A stretch of DNA of 64,000 bases from Holophaga foetida DSM 6591 (GCF_000242615.2 NZ_KI912268.1:2448439-2512438), one strand, 5' to 3'. Numbered from the stretch's first letter, positions 18,210 through 27,364 are shown. The notes: generated by a model from the letters alone, not told the origin. Numbers and translations: made by a program.

Positions 18210-18350
18210 CTACATCCAGAATCGACGAGAAGCCTCACCAACGGCCTCGGCAGGGACGGTATTCCCACAGTGGGCGCACAGGAAGGCCTCGTTGGCCACC
18301 AGGGAGCTACTAGAGCGAGCGCGATGCTTGCGGTCAGGATTGGCAGCCAT
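18210..18350 (-). pseudogene. Truncated RNHCP-type zinc-ribbon gene
   Basis: A 46-codon frame starts with ATG three bases after the ancestral rsgA stop. It reads a basic N-terminus followed by FLCAHCGNTVPAE and GEASR, then stops. RNHCP-domain proteins have FxCxxCGxxV, a short spacer and then RNHCPxCLxS. Here the homology ends exactly where RNHCP should begin, so the second half is missing. The position right behind rsgA suggests an original rsgA-RNHCP operon. Identification is from motif memory over a short stretch. Confidence 0.5.
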
Positions 18351-18353
18351 GAA

Positions 18354-18419
18354 TCATACCTTCTTCATCTGGCGTTGCTGCTTCGCGATGCCCTTCCATC
18401 GCTGCTCCCTTTCACGCCA
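18354..18419 (-). pseudogene. rsgA: Severed 3' end of rsgA
   Basis: Read on the minus strand from the IS66 target duplication, this encodes REQRWKGIAKQQRQMKKV and a TGA stop. That is the basic C-terminal helix typical of RsgA and continues the rsgA reading frame exactly. Removing the insertion element and one copy of TCACGCCA restores a 367-residue protein. Confidence 0.9.
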
Positions 18420-19961
18420 GTAGCCGTTCAGCCCCCTCCGCATGGAGGGGGTTTCTGATTCCACGGGGACCGCATCAGGCTGTGAAATCCGGTGCGGCGA
18501 TTCCGACGAGGCTGGCCTTCATGGCCTGAGTCAGCCACTCCAGCAGGTCCACGCCGCGCTTCCGGGCCGTGCCTGCCAGGGTCAGCATGCGCTCCACAAA
18601 GCGGGCGCCATGCTCGCTCTCCACCCCCAGGCTCACCTTCCGCCACAGCACCGCCTTGCGGATCGCCCTCTCGGCTTCATTGTTGGTCGGCACCACCCCT
18701 TCATGGGTCAGGTAGGTCCAGAGTCGATCCCATTGCCGGAGCAGATCGTTGGCTGTCCCCCGTGCTTTCTTGGTGGTATCGGGGTGCTTCGCCAGGATCT
18801 CGAACCGCTCCCGCATCTCCGCCTGGATCGACTGTGTCCCCTTGGCCAGTTCCTCCCGACTGATTTCCTCTTGCTCACACTGGTGCCACAGATGGAAAGC
18901 CTTGTCGCTGGCCAGCTTCAGCATGCAGCCCTGGGTTCCCGTCTCACCCTTGCTCTCCAACATCCCCTGCACGTCACGTCGAATGTGGCTGTGGCAGAGC
19001 TGGTGCTTGGCCTTGAGGAACTTCTCGTAGGGCTTCCATCGGTCGCGCTGGATGATGCCCGGGTAGTCCTCGCCGAGGATGTCCTTGGCCTGCGCTTGGC
19101 CCCGTCCTGGCAGAAGTCGGAAGGCTTCGGCCTCCGCCGTTGCGGCGACCCAGAGCCACATCCGATCCTCTCCGCAGCGACCGAACCCCGTTTCATCGGC
19201 GTGCACCACTGGGGAGGCCTTCACCTCTTCGTGGATCGCTCTGGCAGTCGGGGCCACAGCCTCGCTCACCGACTTGCAGCAGGCCGCCACGGAACCCAGG
19301 GACATCCGCACGCCAAAGACGGATCGGTGCATCACCATGATCTCCCGCTTGGTCAGCCGGAAGCGCCCCGAGAGCACCCCGGTGAGCGCCTGGAGACGGG
19401 GGCCGAAAGCACCCTTTGGGGTCCCCACCGGCGCAGCCGCGCGGGTGACATGCCCGCACCGGGGGCAAGCTTTGGACCACTGCCTCAGCTCCGTGATGAA
19501 GGCCCGGAACGCTGGCGACTCGCAGAACTGCCGGATGATGGCATCCCGCCGGGGGGCCTGCTCCAGGGATTCCCCGCAACGCTCGCAGGCCTCGGGATCG
19601 GCGTCCTTCACCTCATCCACCTCCTCGGGCGGAACCTGCTCCCGGGTCTTTCCGGCGTGACCCGGCTGACCGCCGCGCTTCCGTCCACTCGGATCTACCG
19701 GTGGCTTGCGCTTCCTACCCATGTCCGAACTGGGGGGCTTGGAGCTGTTGCCGGAGTTCTGGGTGATGCGCGCCTCCAGATCCGCCACGCGCCCCAAAAG
19801 CTGTTCCACCATTGCCTTTAGGGCCTGGTTTTCAGAGATCAGCTGACGCTCGTTCTCGCTCATTCCATGAGCATGGCCACCCTGAACGAAAAGTACAACC
19901 TAATGGCTCATATGGACTGAATTTGTAAGCGTCCATCCCCCTGCGGGGGCTGAACGCTTAC
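18420..19961. mobile_element. IS66-family insertion sequence with 8-bp target duplication
   Basis: A complete element of 1542 bp. The left end reads GTAGCCGTTCAGCCCCC and the right end, reverse-complemented, GTAAGCGTTCAGCCCCC: 15 of 17 bases match and they begin with the GTAA-type terminus of IS66 elements. It is flanked by an 8-bp direct repeat TCACGCCA (18412-18419 and 19962-19969), the duplication length known for IS66. It carries only the transposase gene, without the accessory tnpA/tnpB genes, as in the ISBst12-like subgroup. It sits inside the 3' end of rsgA. Confidence 0.95.
18475..19863 (-). CDS. tnpC: IS66-family transposase (TnpC)
   Basis: 462 residues, intact. N-terminal leucine-zipper-like helix, then the family hallmark NSGNSSKPPSSD (about 36-47) and a zinc-finger domain (CERCGESL and CPRCGHV). 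The DDE catalytic core shows HADETGFGR and, near the C-terminus, TNNEAERAIRKAVLWRK with the final Glu. Length fits the family. It is the only gene of the element, is read in the same direction as the disrupted rsgA, and shows no frameshift, so the element may still be active. Confidence 0.95.
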   Translation of the reverse strand: MSENERQLISENQALKAMVEQLLGRVADLEARITQNSGNSSKPPSSDMGRKRKPPVDPSGRKRGGQPGHAGKTREQVPPEEVDEVKDADPEACERCGESLEQAPRRDAIIRQFCESPAFRAFITELRQWSKACPRCGHVTRAAAPVGTPKGAFGPRLQALTGVLSGRFRLTKREIMVMHRSVFGVRMSLGSVAACCKSVSEAVAPTARAIHEEVKASPVVHADETGFGRCGEDRMWLWVAATAEAEAFRLLPGRGQAQAKDILGEDYPGIIQRDRWKPYEKFLKAKHQLCHSHIRRDVQGMLESKGETGTQGCMLKLASDKAFHLWHQCEQEEISREELAKGTQSIQAEMRERFEILAKHPDTTKKARGTANDLLRQWDRLWTYLTHEGVVPTNNEAERAIRKAVLWRKVSLGVESEHGARFVERMLTLAGTARKRGVDLLEWLTQAMKASLVGIAAPDFTA

Positions 19962-21007
19962 TCACGCCATAGTCGCTCACTGGATCGGGCTTCGGCGTAT
20001 TCAACCTCACGACGTAAACGCAGGAAAGCCTGGTAGCGGACCGGATCGAGGCATCCCTCCATCAAGGCGGCCTGCACCGCACAACCAGGCTCCGCCTGAT
20101 GAGAGCAGTCCCGGAAACGGCAGTCCTGTGCAAATCCCTCCACGTCAGAAAAGGTGGATTCCAAGTCCGATGATCCGGCCACCATGCCCACCTCCCGCAG
20201 GCCCGGCGTATCGATGAGGCACCCTCCAGTCGGCAGCAAGAACAGCTCCCGGAGTGAAGTCGTGTGGCGCCCCCGCCCGTCAGAGGAGCGAACGGCCTGG
20301 ATCCTCCTGCCCTCGAAGCCAAGCAAGGCATTGAGCAGGGTGGATTTGCCAACCCCGGAAGAGCCCAGAACCACCGCAGTGCGGCCTTCCTCGAAGAGAG
20401 AACGCACGGCCTCCAGACCGAGGGTCGTCGGCACGGAGATTGGCAGGACGGGAATGCCCGGAGCACATGCTTCGATACGGCTTACATAGGACGCTGGAGC
20501 ATCCACGAGGTCGGCCTTTGTAAGCAACACCGCCGGTTCGGCACCGCTACCCCAGGCCAGGGCGATAAGGCGTTCGAGCCTGGCGGGGTTGAAGTCCCGA
20601 TCAAGGCCCATGGCCAGCAGCACCCTGTCCACGTTGGCGGCCAAGGTTTGGGTCCGCCCACTGGGACCTGCCTCCTGGCGGGCCAGAAGAGTGCGGCGCG
20701 GCAGGAGGTCATGGGCCAGGCAGGTGGTGCCTTTGAACTGCACCACCAGCCAGTCTCCAGCGCAGAGTTGGAGCCCCCCCTGCGAGAGGCGGTTCAGGAA
20801 GCGACCTGAGGGCATGGCCCAGCCTTCACCACCAGCCGACTGAACCAGAAGCAGGCCCCGAGATGCGGCCAGCACTCGAGCAGGCAGGCATCCCGATGGA
20901 AGGGGCGAGCCCGCCATGGCCTCGTTCCAACCGAAGGGGCGGAGGGAGGAAAAGAGAACGTCAGGGCACGGCGTCGCGGCCGCCCCGGAAAGCAGATTGT
21001 GAAACAT
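19958..21007 (-). CDS. rsgA: Ribosome small-subunit GTPase RsgA, C-terminally truncated by IS66
   Basis: RsgA helps late 30S subunit maturation. The 349 residues show an N-terminal OB-like domain and the circularly permuted GTPase order: TKAD (163-166) first, then P-loop GSSGVGKS (215-222), then DTPG (266-269). The zinc site C296, C301, H303, C309 is intact. The stop TAA comes from the end of the inserted IS66. The last 18 residues, a basic helix, are cut off and lie at 18354-18419. Loss of that helix may reduce rRNA binding; the GTPase core is complete, so partial function is possible. Confidence 0.93.
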   Translation of the reverse strand: MFHNLLSGAAATPCPDVLFSSLRPFGWNEAMAGSPLPSGCLPARVLAASRGLLLVQSAGGEGWAMPSGRFLNRLSQGGLQLCAGDWLVVQFKGTTCLAHDLLPRRTLLARQEAGPSGRTQTLAANVDRVLLAMGLDRDFNPARLERLIALAWGSGAEPAVLLTKADLVDAPASYVSRIEACAPGIPVLPISVPTTLGLEAVRSLFEEGRTAVVLGSSGVGKSTLLNALLGFEGRRIQAVRSSDGRGRHTTSLRELFLLPTGGCLIDTPGLREVGMVAGSSDLESTFSDVEGFAQDCRFRDCSHQAEPGCAVQAALMEGCLDPVRYQAFLRLRREVEYAEARSSERLWRE

Positions 21008-21257
21008 GGTTCGAAGTTCCTGAAGAGGCGCAAATGGAAGCCGACCCTTGGCAGGGGCGGCGTAACACGCAAAGCGAAGACGGGGCTGAGTTAGACCTCA
21101 GCCCTCCCGACTTCTTCCGCCAATAGATCCAGGTTGAACAACGAACACGAGAAGGACATCCACACTCCGAAAGAACAGAGTAGCAGTGACGAGTCATGCA
21201 GTCGCAACCGCATTCTCCCATCCCCACTCTGCATCCGGACTGGGAACCCGGGAAAAG

Positions 21258-21431
21258 CTACCGGGGCTTGCTGGCCTGTCGCACCCGGCGGATTGTGCGG
21301 TCCATCCCGTAGCCAAGCAGAGCGCACACAAGGGCATTGATCAGGACCCGGAAGGTATCGTGAGCACTGTTCCGAGTGGCAAGGACAAAAATCAGGAGCC
21401 AAAACAATTGGTTCGCAACCCTAAATACCAT
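21258..21431 (-). CDS. Small two-helix membrane protein, hypothetical
   Basis: 57 residues from ATG 21431, with a G-rich stretch upstream. Two hydrophobic segments (about 6-18 and 26-43) flank a polar turn, and the tail is basic (RTIRRVRQASKPR). The frame is open further upstream but the translation there is low-complexity Pro/Arg typical of a non-coding frame. No family recognised. It lies alone between lolD and rsgA; it may be spurious. Confidence 0.35.
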   Translation of the reverse strand: MVFRVANQLFWLLIFVLATRNSAHDTFRVLINALVCALLGYGMDRTIRRVRQASKPR

Positions 21432-21598
21432 CCCTTGACCCCCCCGGTGTTCGCCTTCCAAGCCTGGCAGTCGGCGGCTTGTTAGCCGTCCACCTGGGCA
21501 GAGATCCCCGCAGACCTTCTCGAGGTTAAGCCTATCGGCCGGTGTGATCCATGTCACGGGTTCCTTGCCGGGAAAGCAGTCCTCACCTCGTCGAGGGA

Positions 21599-22267
21599 TC
21601 AGCCCTGCAGCGCCCTCCCCAGCCGCTCCACCCGCTCGCAGCGCTGGGCCAGGGCTGGGTTGTGGGTAACGATGAGGGTGGTGGGGCGCAGATCGCCGTG
21701 GAGCTTGAGCAGGAAGCCGAAGACCTCTTCGGCGGTCTCGGGGTCCAGGTTGCCGGTGGGTTCGTCCAGGAGCCATAGGCTGGGCCTGCGCACCAGGGCC
21801 CTGGCCAGACCCACCCGCGCGGCCTGACCGCCGGAGAGGGTGCCGGGGAGGCGGTGGGCCAGTTCCGGCACATTGACACGGTCCAGAAGCTCAAAGGCCC
21901 AGGCTTCTCCTTCCGGGTTCAGGTCGCCGGAGATCCGCAGGGGCATCAGCAGGTTCTCCAGCACCGTGAACTCCGGCAGGAGGTGGGGTTGCTGGAAGGC
22001 CAAGCCCACATGACGGCGGCGATAGAGGGCCCCGGCCTCCGGCTGGTTCAGGGGCACCTCGTCCTCGCCCACCTGGATGGTCCCCTCCTCCCAGTGGTCC
22101 ATGGCGGCAATGCAGTTGAGGAGGGTGGTCTTGCCCACACCCGAGACCCCCACCAGAGCGCAAAGGCACCCGGCCTCCAGCGCCAGGGAATACTCCTGGA
22201 ATACCGGGTGTTCCGCCCCCTGATATGTCTTGGAGATTCCCCTGATAGAGAGGCGTTGGCCGATCAT
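21599..22267 (-). CDS. lolD: Lipoprotein-releasing ABC transporter ATP-binding protein LolD-like
   Basis: 222 residues, ABC ATPase of the LolD/MacB branch: Walker A GVSGVGKTT (40-48), Q-loop AFQQPHLLPEFTV, signature LSGGQAAR, Walker B LWLLDEPTGNLD, H-loop IVTHNP. With the LolC/E-type permease two genes upstream it would extract lipoproteins from the inner membrane for transfer to LolA. Its ATG overlaps the stop of the exonuclease gene by four bases, so all three genes (22855, 22264, 21599) are one operon read right to left. Confidence 0.9.
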   Translation of the reverse strand: MIGQRLSIRGISKTYQGAEHPVFQEYSLALEAGCLCALVGVSGVGKTTLLNCIAAMDHWEEGTIQVGEDEVPLNQPEAGALYRRRHVGLAFQQPHLLPEFTVLENLLMPLRISGDLNPEGEAWAFELLDRVNVPELAHRLPGTLSGGQAARVGLARALVRRPSLWLLDEPTGNLDPETAEEVFGFLLKLHGDLRPTTLIVTHNPALAQRCERVERLGRALQG

Positions 22268-22851
22268 CGCATGTGCTCCACCAACTTCCAGTAAAGCTCG
22301 AAGGTGGCCAGCGCATCACCAAGGGCGGTGTGACGCTTTTCATCGGGCACTACGATGCCGAAGTGCTCGAAGAGTGCGCTGGAGCCCAGGTGAGGCAGGT
22401 CCAGCCTCCCGGCATCCCGCAGCCCCGCGGCGATGCTATGGGTGTCGATCACGCGGTGGCCGAAGCGGGGCTCCAGAAGACGCCCCTGGCTATCGAGGAA
22501 GACCCCCAGGTAGTCCCGGTCGAAACTGACATTGTGACCCACCAGGGTGATGGGGCGGCAGGCATGGGGGAAGTGCTGGGCCAGGAAGATGTCCAGCACC
22601 ACCAGGGCCTGCTCCGGAGCAAGGCCCATCGCCGTGTGCTTCTCCAGGTTGATGCGGTTCACCGCCATCCCTCCCTCGGTCACCACATAAGGGTCGTGCT
22701 TGATGAGGATCTCCAGGCTGTGCCTGACGCCCTGGGGACCACCCACCACAAGCCCCAGGCTCAACAGGCTGTGCTTGCGGGGATCCAGCCCCCCGGCTTC
22801 GGTGTCCAGGAAGAGATAGTCGGACCAAGTATTTTCAGGGGTGCAGCTCAT
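22264..22851 (-). CDS. DEDDh 3'-5' exonuclease (RNase T / DnaQ-like)
   Basis: 195 residues. ExoI D16 and E18 (FLDTEAGG), ExoII D111 (GHNVSFDRDYL), ExoIII H174 and D179 (HTALGDA) make a complete DEDDh active site for two-metal cleavage. The short length and absence of other domains suggest a free-standing RNase T- or DnaQ-like enzyme acting on RNA 3' ends or DNA. It lies between the two lipoprotein-export genes, with three bases to the permease stop and a four-base overlap with lolD, so it is coexpressed with them. No functional link to export is known to me. Confidence 0.88.
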   Translation of the reverse strand: MSCTPENTWSDYLFLDTEAGGLDPRKHSLLSLGLVVGGPQGVRHSLEILIKHDPYVVTEGGMAVNRINLEKHTAMGLAPEQALVVLDIFLAQHFPHACRPITLVGHNVSFDRDYLGVFLDSQGRLLEPRFGHRVIDTHSIAAGLRDAGRLDLPHLGSSALFEHFGIVVPDEKRHTALGDALATFELYWKLVEHMR

Positions 22852-22854
22852 GGG

Positions 22855-24078
22855 TCACTCCGCTCTCAGGGCATTGACAGGGTCCACGCTGGAGGCGCGA
22901 CGGGCGGGGTAGCGGGAGGCCAGCCAGGCCACCGCCATGGGGAAGATGGCAACCACGCAGAGGTCGCCCGGGGCCAGCTTGAGGGGCAGATAGGTGAGGA
23001 AGTCGTAGACCGCCTCCGGGAGCTGGATGAGTTTGAAACGGTCGGCGATGAGGCAGAAGGGGATGGCCACCGCCATGCCCCAGGCGGTGCCCACGGCTGC
23101 GATACGGAGTCCCTGGAGCTCGAAGATCCGCTCGATCTGGCGGGGCGTAGCCCCCAGAGCCAGGAGGGCCCCCAGATCCCGACGTTTCTCCGTCACCAGG
23201 ATCACGAGGCTGGCCACAATATTAAAGGCTGATACCAGGACAATCAGGCTCAGGAGGGCACTGGCGATCCACTTCTCCAGACGCATGGCTGAGAAGAGCT
23301 GGCGATTCTGGTCACGAAGGTCATGGGTCATGAAGCCCCCCCCCAGGGACTTCAGCACCGAGCCCTTCACGGCATTGATGGACTGGAAGTCCTGGGTGCG
23401 CACGCCGATCATCTCCGCCTGATCCGTGGCGGCGATGCGCTTGGCGTCCTCGATGTGGATGTAGGCCCAGTTCTTGTCGTATTCGCTGATGTGGCTCTCG
23501 AAAGTGCCCGCCACCCGGAAGGCCATCATCCGGGGCTGGAAGCCGGAGAGCCCAACGTCCAGCCGCACGAAGACGACAGCCACCGTCGCTCCCACAGGAA
23601 TCTGGGCAGCATCAGCGGCCCCCTTGCCCAGAAGGATCTCTCCCTCCCGGAGCTGCTCCACGGGGGTCGGGCGCACCTGCTCCAGGATGCTGCTGGTCCG
23701 GCGGGCGGTGGTGGGGTCGATGCCCACCACCTGGACGGGATTAGCAGGGGTGCCCGCATCCGAGAGCTTCAAAAGGCCCTTCTCCAGGCGGAAGGGGCTG
23801 GCGGCCACAACGCCGGGGGTAGCCCGGATCCGCCGGAGGGCATCGGCGGTATCCGGGATCTCACCCAGACGGTGAGCCACCGTGAAGGGGGCTGTCGCGG
23901 TGAAGAGGTTGCGCTCGATCTCCTTCTGGAAGCCGTTGCCAATGGCCATGCCCACCACCATGGCGAAGACCCCGAGGGCCACCCCGAAGCGGGCAAAGCG
24001 CACCATGACCCGGACAAAGGCACCCTTCTTCCGGGTGCGGAGATAGCGATGGGCCACAAAGGCTTCGAAGAGACGCAT
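22855..24078 (-). CDS. Lipoprotein-releasing ABC transporter permease LolC/LolE-like
   Basis: 407 residues with the MacB/FtsX-type topology: TM1 near 28-50, a large periplasmic domain (about 51-270), then three TM helices (about 277-300, 325-350 and 370-392). The N-terminal RYLRTRKKGAFVRVM and the C-terminal RRASSVDPVNALRAE are typical of LolC/E. Only one permease is present, so it probably forms a homodimer (LolF-like) with LolD. First gene of the operon. A G/C-rich hairpin repeat lies upstream. Confidence 0.9.
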   Translation of the reverse strand: MRLFEAFVAHRYLRTRKKGAFVRVMVRFARFGVALGVFAMVVGMAIGNGFQKEIERNLFTATAPFTVAHRLGEIPDTADALRRIRATPGVVAASPFRLEKGLLKLSDAGTPANPVQVVGIDPTTARRTSSILEQVRPTPVEQLREGEILLGKGAADAAQIPVGATVAVVFVRLDVGLSGFQPRMMAFRVAGTFESHISEYDKNWAYIHIEDAKRIAATDQAEMIGVRTQDFQSINAVKGSVLKSLGGGFMTHDLRDQNRQLFSAMRLEKWIASALLSLIVLVSAFNIVASLVILVTEKRRDLGALLALGATPRQIERIFELQGLRIAAVGTAWGMAVAIPFCLIADRFKLIQLPEAVYDFLTYLPLKLAPGDLCVVAIFPMAVAWLASRYPARRASSVDPVNALRAE

Positions 24079-24200
24079 GAAGATAGCCTAGCCGCACTGA
24101 TTCATGAGTTGGCGCGGAATGAGGCGAAGCGGCCAAACAGCCAGCCCCCCCCGGACCGACACGGCGACGAGCACGGCTTCGCCGGGTGAGGAGCGGGGGT

Positions 24201-24244
24201 CCGGGGGGACGCAGAGGCCGCTTGCGGCCGGGCGGTCCCCCCGG
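24201..24244. repeat. Dispersed hairpin repeat, relative of the 4743 repeat
   Basis: CCGGGGGGAC (24201-24210) pairs with GTCCCCCCGG (24235-24244) over a 24-base loop, which itself contains GGCCGC/GCGGCC. On the minus strand the sequence closely follows the first hairpin of the 4743-5060 repeat, including the CTCTGCGTCCCCCCGG segment. It lies between the GGDEF gene 3' end and the lolC/E start. Confidence 0.8.
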
Positions 24245-24245
24245 A

Positions 24246-27200
24246 TTAACCGAAGACCTGCCCACTCCTCCGACCGAAGGGATCCTTGTGATTGGAAACG
24301 GCCTCCAGCACCCCCTCGTCCAACAGAGTCCCCATCTCCCAAGGGATGCGGGCCCCGTGTTTCGCCCGGTCCAGACCAGCCCTGGCTTCGATGCCCACCC
24401 AGGCATCACGGCCGGAGTTCTTGGCGGCATAGAGACAGGCATCCGCGATCTCCGTCGCCCGCTCCCAGCTGACCCAGTCCAGATCGGAGGGCTGGAAGGG
24501 GAAGGCAGCAAATCCGATGGAGGCGGTCCACCGTATCACCTCGTCACCGTTGTGCAGGAGTTCCTGGGCCACCAAGCTCCGGAGACGCTCGGCCACCTGG
24601 GGAGCCTCGCTGCGGCTGCAGTTGCGGGCCAGGATCAAGAATTCCTCCCCGCCCATGCGGATTACGGCATCCGACTCCCGGGCGGCCTTCTTGAGCACCT
24701 GAGCTGTGCGCTGGAGGATCCGGTCCCCGACCCCATGCCCGTAGCGATCGTTCACTTGCTTGAAGTTGTCCAGGTCCACCATGAAGAAAACCAGATCCCG
24801 ATTAGGAATAGCCCGGCCCAGCGGGGATTCCCGGTAGACCCTCAGCACCTGAGCCGCCTCCTCCTCGACGAGCAGGGAGAGGAAACGCCGGTTGTGCAGG
24901 CCCGTGAGGGCATCCGTCAGGCTCTGGCTCTCCAGAGCCTGGTTGGCCTCATGGAGGGACGCGTTGGCCATGCGAAGGGCCTCGGTACGCTCATACACCT
25001 CTGCTTCCAGGCGTTCCTTGACCTCGGCCAGACGCCTGATCCGCCATCGGATCCAGAGATGGACAAGAATGCCAATCACGAGGACCGTGGCGGCAATGGC
25101 CCACCAGGACCTCCACCAGAACTGTTCCACGTGGAACGCGAAGGTTGCCGAAGGTCCGAACGCCTCACCAGGGTATGCAGCCCGCACCTCGAAGCGGTAG
25201 TCTCCGGCGGGAAGCGAGGGATAGCGGGCCTGACGGACATCCGTGGCTCGCCACCCATCCTCCAGACCCACCAGCCGGACCTGATAGATCACCGAGGGCT
25301 CATCCACATAGGTCGCAGCAGCGAAGCGGAACTCCAGGGTCGACAGAGCCCTGGGAATGGAAACCTCACCGTGTTCTCCCTCGCGGCGGAGCTGCCCCCC
25401 CCAGTAGACCTGCAGGATCGTCGCCAGGGGCGAGGGCAGAGGCACCGGTTCATTCCCGGCCAGCAGATGTATCAATCCCCGGGTGGTGCCAACCCAGACA
25501 TCACCATTCCCCTCCACCAGCATGGCCCCTCCGTTGCCCTCATCCGGAGAACGGTCCACCCCCCGCCCCAGGCGGAAACTGCTCTTCTGGCGCACCCTGA
25601 CCACACCCTGATCCGTGGAAACCCACAAGGTCCCCTTGGGATCCTCACCTAAGGCATAAACCAGGTCCGAGGGCAGGCTCCCCTGGGCATCGAGGTGCTC
25701 CAGAACCCGGAGCTGGCCATTCTGGAGCAGCACCTTCGTGGCCCCCGAGGGCTCCGTGTAGTAGACCCAGACCGCCCCGTCTGCCGCCAGACCCAAGCCG
25801 TCCAGTGCGGTTGCCCTCAGACCCTCCTGCTGGGTCCAACGCCGCCAGACCCCGTTCTCCCGTGCGAAGAGCCCCTGGTTGGTAGCCACCCACAGCCGCC
25901 CGGCACCGTCCTCCAGGAAGGCCAGAACCTCCAGCTTGCCTTTGTGTAGCTCCCCTGGAAGGGACTCGGAGATGACGACATCTCCAGACGCGCTCACCCG
26001 ACCCAGCCCGCCGGACTCCTGAGGGCTGAACCAGAGCGATCCCCCGCGGTCCCGGTACAGGGAGCGGATCGGCGCCTTGAGGCCCAGGGGTGCAACGGAG
26101 GGGCTGTCCTGCCCAGGGCACAGGAGGAGGGGGGCATGATCAGCGGGAGCGATCCACAGACGACCCAGGCCATCCTCCGCAAGGTAGTAGACCACCATCC
26201 CCTCGGTTCCCTGCACCTTCACCCAGCCGCTGGGGGCGAGCCAGGCCAGCCCGCTGTTGGTCCCGGCCCATAGCCTCCCTCGAGAGTCCCGGTACAGGCT
26301 CCAGACCAGATCACTGGGCAACCCGTCCACCTCATGGAAGGTCCTGACGTAACCACGATCCAGCATCCTCGAGAGCGAGGCGCTGGCCATCCATAGATTT
26401 CCCTCACGATCCACAAGGGAGGCGTTGACCCACTTGGCCGGCAGGCCCCTGGCCTGATCGATGACGGCATGTTCCTCGCCCCTGACCCAAAGCAGCCCAT
26501 TGTTCGTGGGCACCCAGACGCGCCCAAGTTCATCCCGCTTCACCTGTCCGCCGGAGTAGGCGGGGGCCGGCAGAATGCCGGAAACCATGTGAAGAGTGGA
26601 ACCACCATCCAGGTACCCGAGGGCCCGGGTTCCCACGAGCCATAGCCTCCCCGCGCCATCCTCCACGAGCCCGTTCAGAAAGGGCTCAGGGAACTCCGTT
26701 AACTGGGCTCGGATCGCCCAGCCGCCCTTCCCCTGCGCCCACTCCCACAGGGTCCCATCGCAGAAGACCAGAATGGACTTCCGGCTGGGACTTGCCGCGA
26801 AGGCCCGCTGCTTCCCGACAGGGCTATCCACCACTCGCTGGAAGTTTTCCCGCTCGCTCTGCAGGTAGAGACCATCCTTGCGGAGAAGCCAGACCCGCCC
26901 ATCCCAGCCCCTCAGAATCGAAGAGGGGCCAGGGGGAAGAGGCGCCCCCCCAACCATCGGGGGGCGGAAGGTTCCCTCGTGGAACAGGGCAGCCCCCTGG
27001 CCGGCCGTCACAGCCCAGACACCCCCTCCCTGATCCTGGACCACACGCAGCACCAGGCTTTCGGGCAGTCCATCTCTGTGGCTCCACTTGCGGAACTGGC
27101 TCCCGTCGTAGCGAAGGAGCCCCGTCTCGGTGCCGATCCACAGGAAGCCCCGGGAATCCTGCTCCAGGGAATTGATCGTGGCGTCCTTGAGCCCCTGTTC

Positions 27201-27308
27201 CGGACCATACACCCGGAAGCGGAATCGTCCCTCAGGCTCGGCAGCCGCCCCACCCAGGCCCGCCATCAGGGCGAGGACCCAGGAGCAGACCACCCGAACC
27301 CAACCCAT
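24246..27308 (-). CDS. Diguanylate cyclase with periplasmic beta-propeller sensor (Reg_prop/Y_Y_Y-GGDEF)
   Basis: 1020 residues from ATG 27308, which gives a clean signal peptide (MGWVRVVCSWVLALMAG); ATG 27344 adds 12 residues. About 650 residues of repeated propeller blades follow (GFLWIGTETGLL, GRLWAGTNSGLAWL and similar), then a Y_Y_Y-like beta domain and one TM helix. A coiled linker leads to a GGDEF domain with active GGEEF (about 886) and an RESD inhibitory I-site placed five residues before it. It should make c-di-GMP on an external signal. Three PilZ-like genes lie within 6 kb, so they are candidate receptors. Confidence 0.9.
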   Translation of the reverse strand: MGWVRVVCSWVLALMAGLGGAAAEPEGRFRFRVYGPEQGLKDATINSLEQDSRGFLWIGTETGLLRYDGSQFRKWSHRDGLPESLVLRVVQDQGGGVWAVTAGQGAALFHEGTFRPPMVGGAPLPPGPSSILRGWDGRVWLLRKDGLYLQSERENFQRVVDSPVGKQRAFAASPSRKSILVFCDGTLWEWAQGKGGWAIRAQLTEFPEPFLNGLVEDGAGRLWLVGTRALGYLDGGSTLHMVSGILPAPAYSGGQVKRDELGRVWVPTNNGLLWVRGEEHAVIDQARGLPAKWVNASLVDREGNLWMASASLSRMLDRGYVRTFHEVDGLPSDLVWSLYRDSRGRLWAGTNSGLAWLAPSGWVKVQGTEGMVVYYLAEDGLGRLWIAPADHAPLLLCPGQDSPSVAPLGLKAPIRSLYRDRGGSLWFSPQESGGLGRVSASGDVVISESLPGELHKGKLEVLAFLEDGAGRLWVATNQGLFARENGVWRRWTQQEGLRATALDGLGLAADGAVWVYYTEPSGATKVLLQNGQLRVLEHLDAQGSLPSDLVYALGEDPKGTLWVSTDQGVVRVRQKSSFRLGRGVDRSPDEGNGGAMLVEGNGDVWVGTTRGLIHLLAGNEPVPLPSPLATILQVYWGGQLRREGEHGEVSIPRALSTLEFRFAAATYVDEPSVIYQVRLVGLEDGWRATDVRQARYPSLPAGDYRFEVRAAYPGEAFGPSATFAFHVEQFWWRSWWAIAATVLVIGILVHLWIRWRIRRLAEVKERLEAEVYERTEALRMANASLHEANQALESQSLTDALTGLHNRRFLSLLVEEEAAQVLRVYRESPLGRAIPNRDLVFFMVDLDNFKQVNDRYGHGVGDRILQRTAQVLKKAARESDAVIRMGGEEFLILARNCSRSEAPQVAERLRSLVAQELLHNGDEVIRWTASIGFAAFPFQPSDLDWVSWERATEIADACLYAAKNSGRDAWVGIEARAGLDRAKHGARIPWEMGTLLDEGVLEAVSNHKDPFGRRSGQVFG

Positions 27309-27364
27309 CAAGTGTCCCCCCCATGGCCCCGCCACCAGATCCATCGGACGGAGCCTGGATTGGA

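Noticed and set aside
18016..19961. tRNA-Phe plus nearby IS66 considered as a genomic-island attachment site
   Set aside because: No duplicated tRNA 3' end was seen, and the IS66 borders are explained by its own 8-bp target duplication.
21432..21776. Upstream extension of the small two-helix membrane protein
   Set aside because: The extension overlaps the lolD 3' end and is Pro/Arg/Gly-rich, typical of a non-coding frame.
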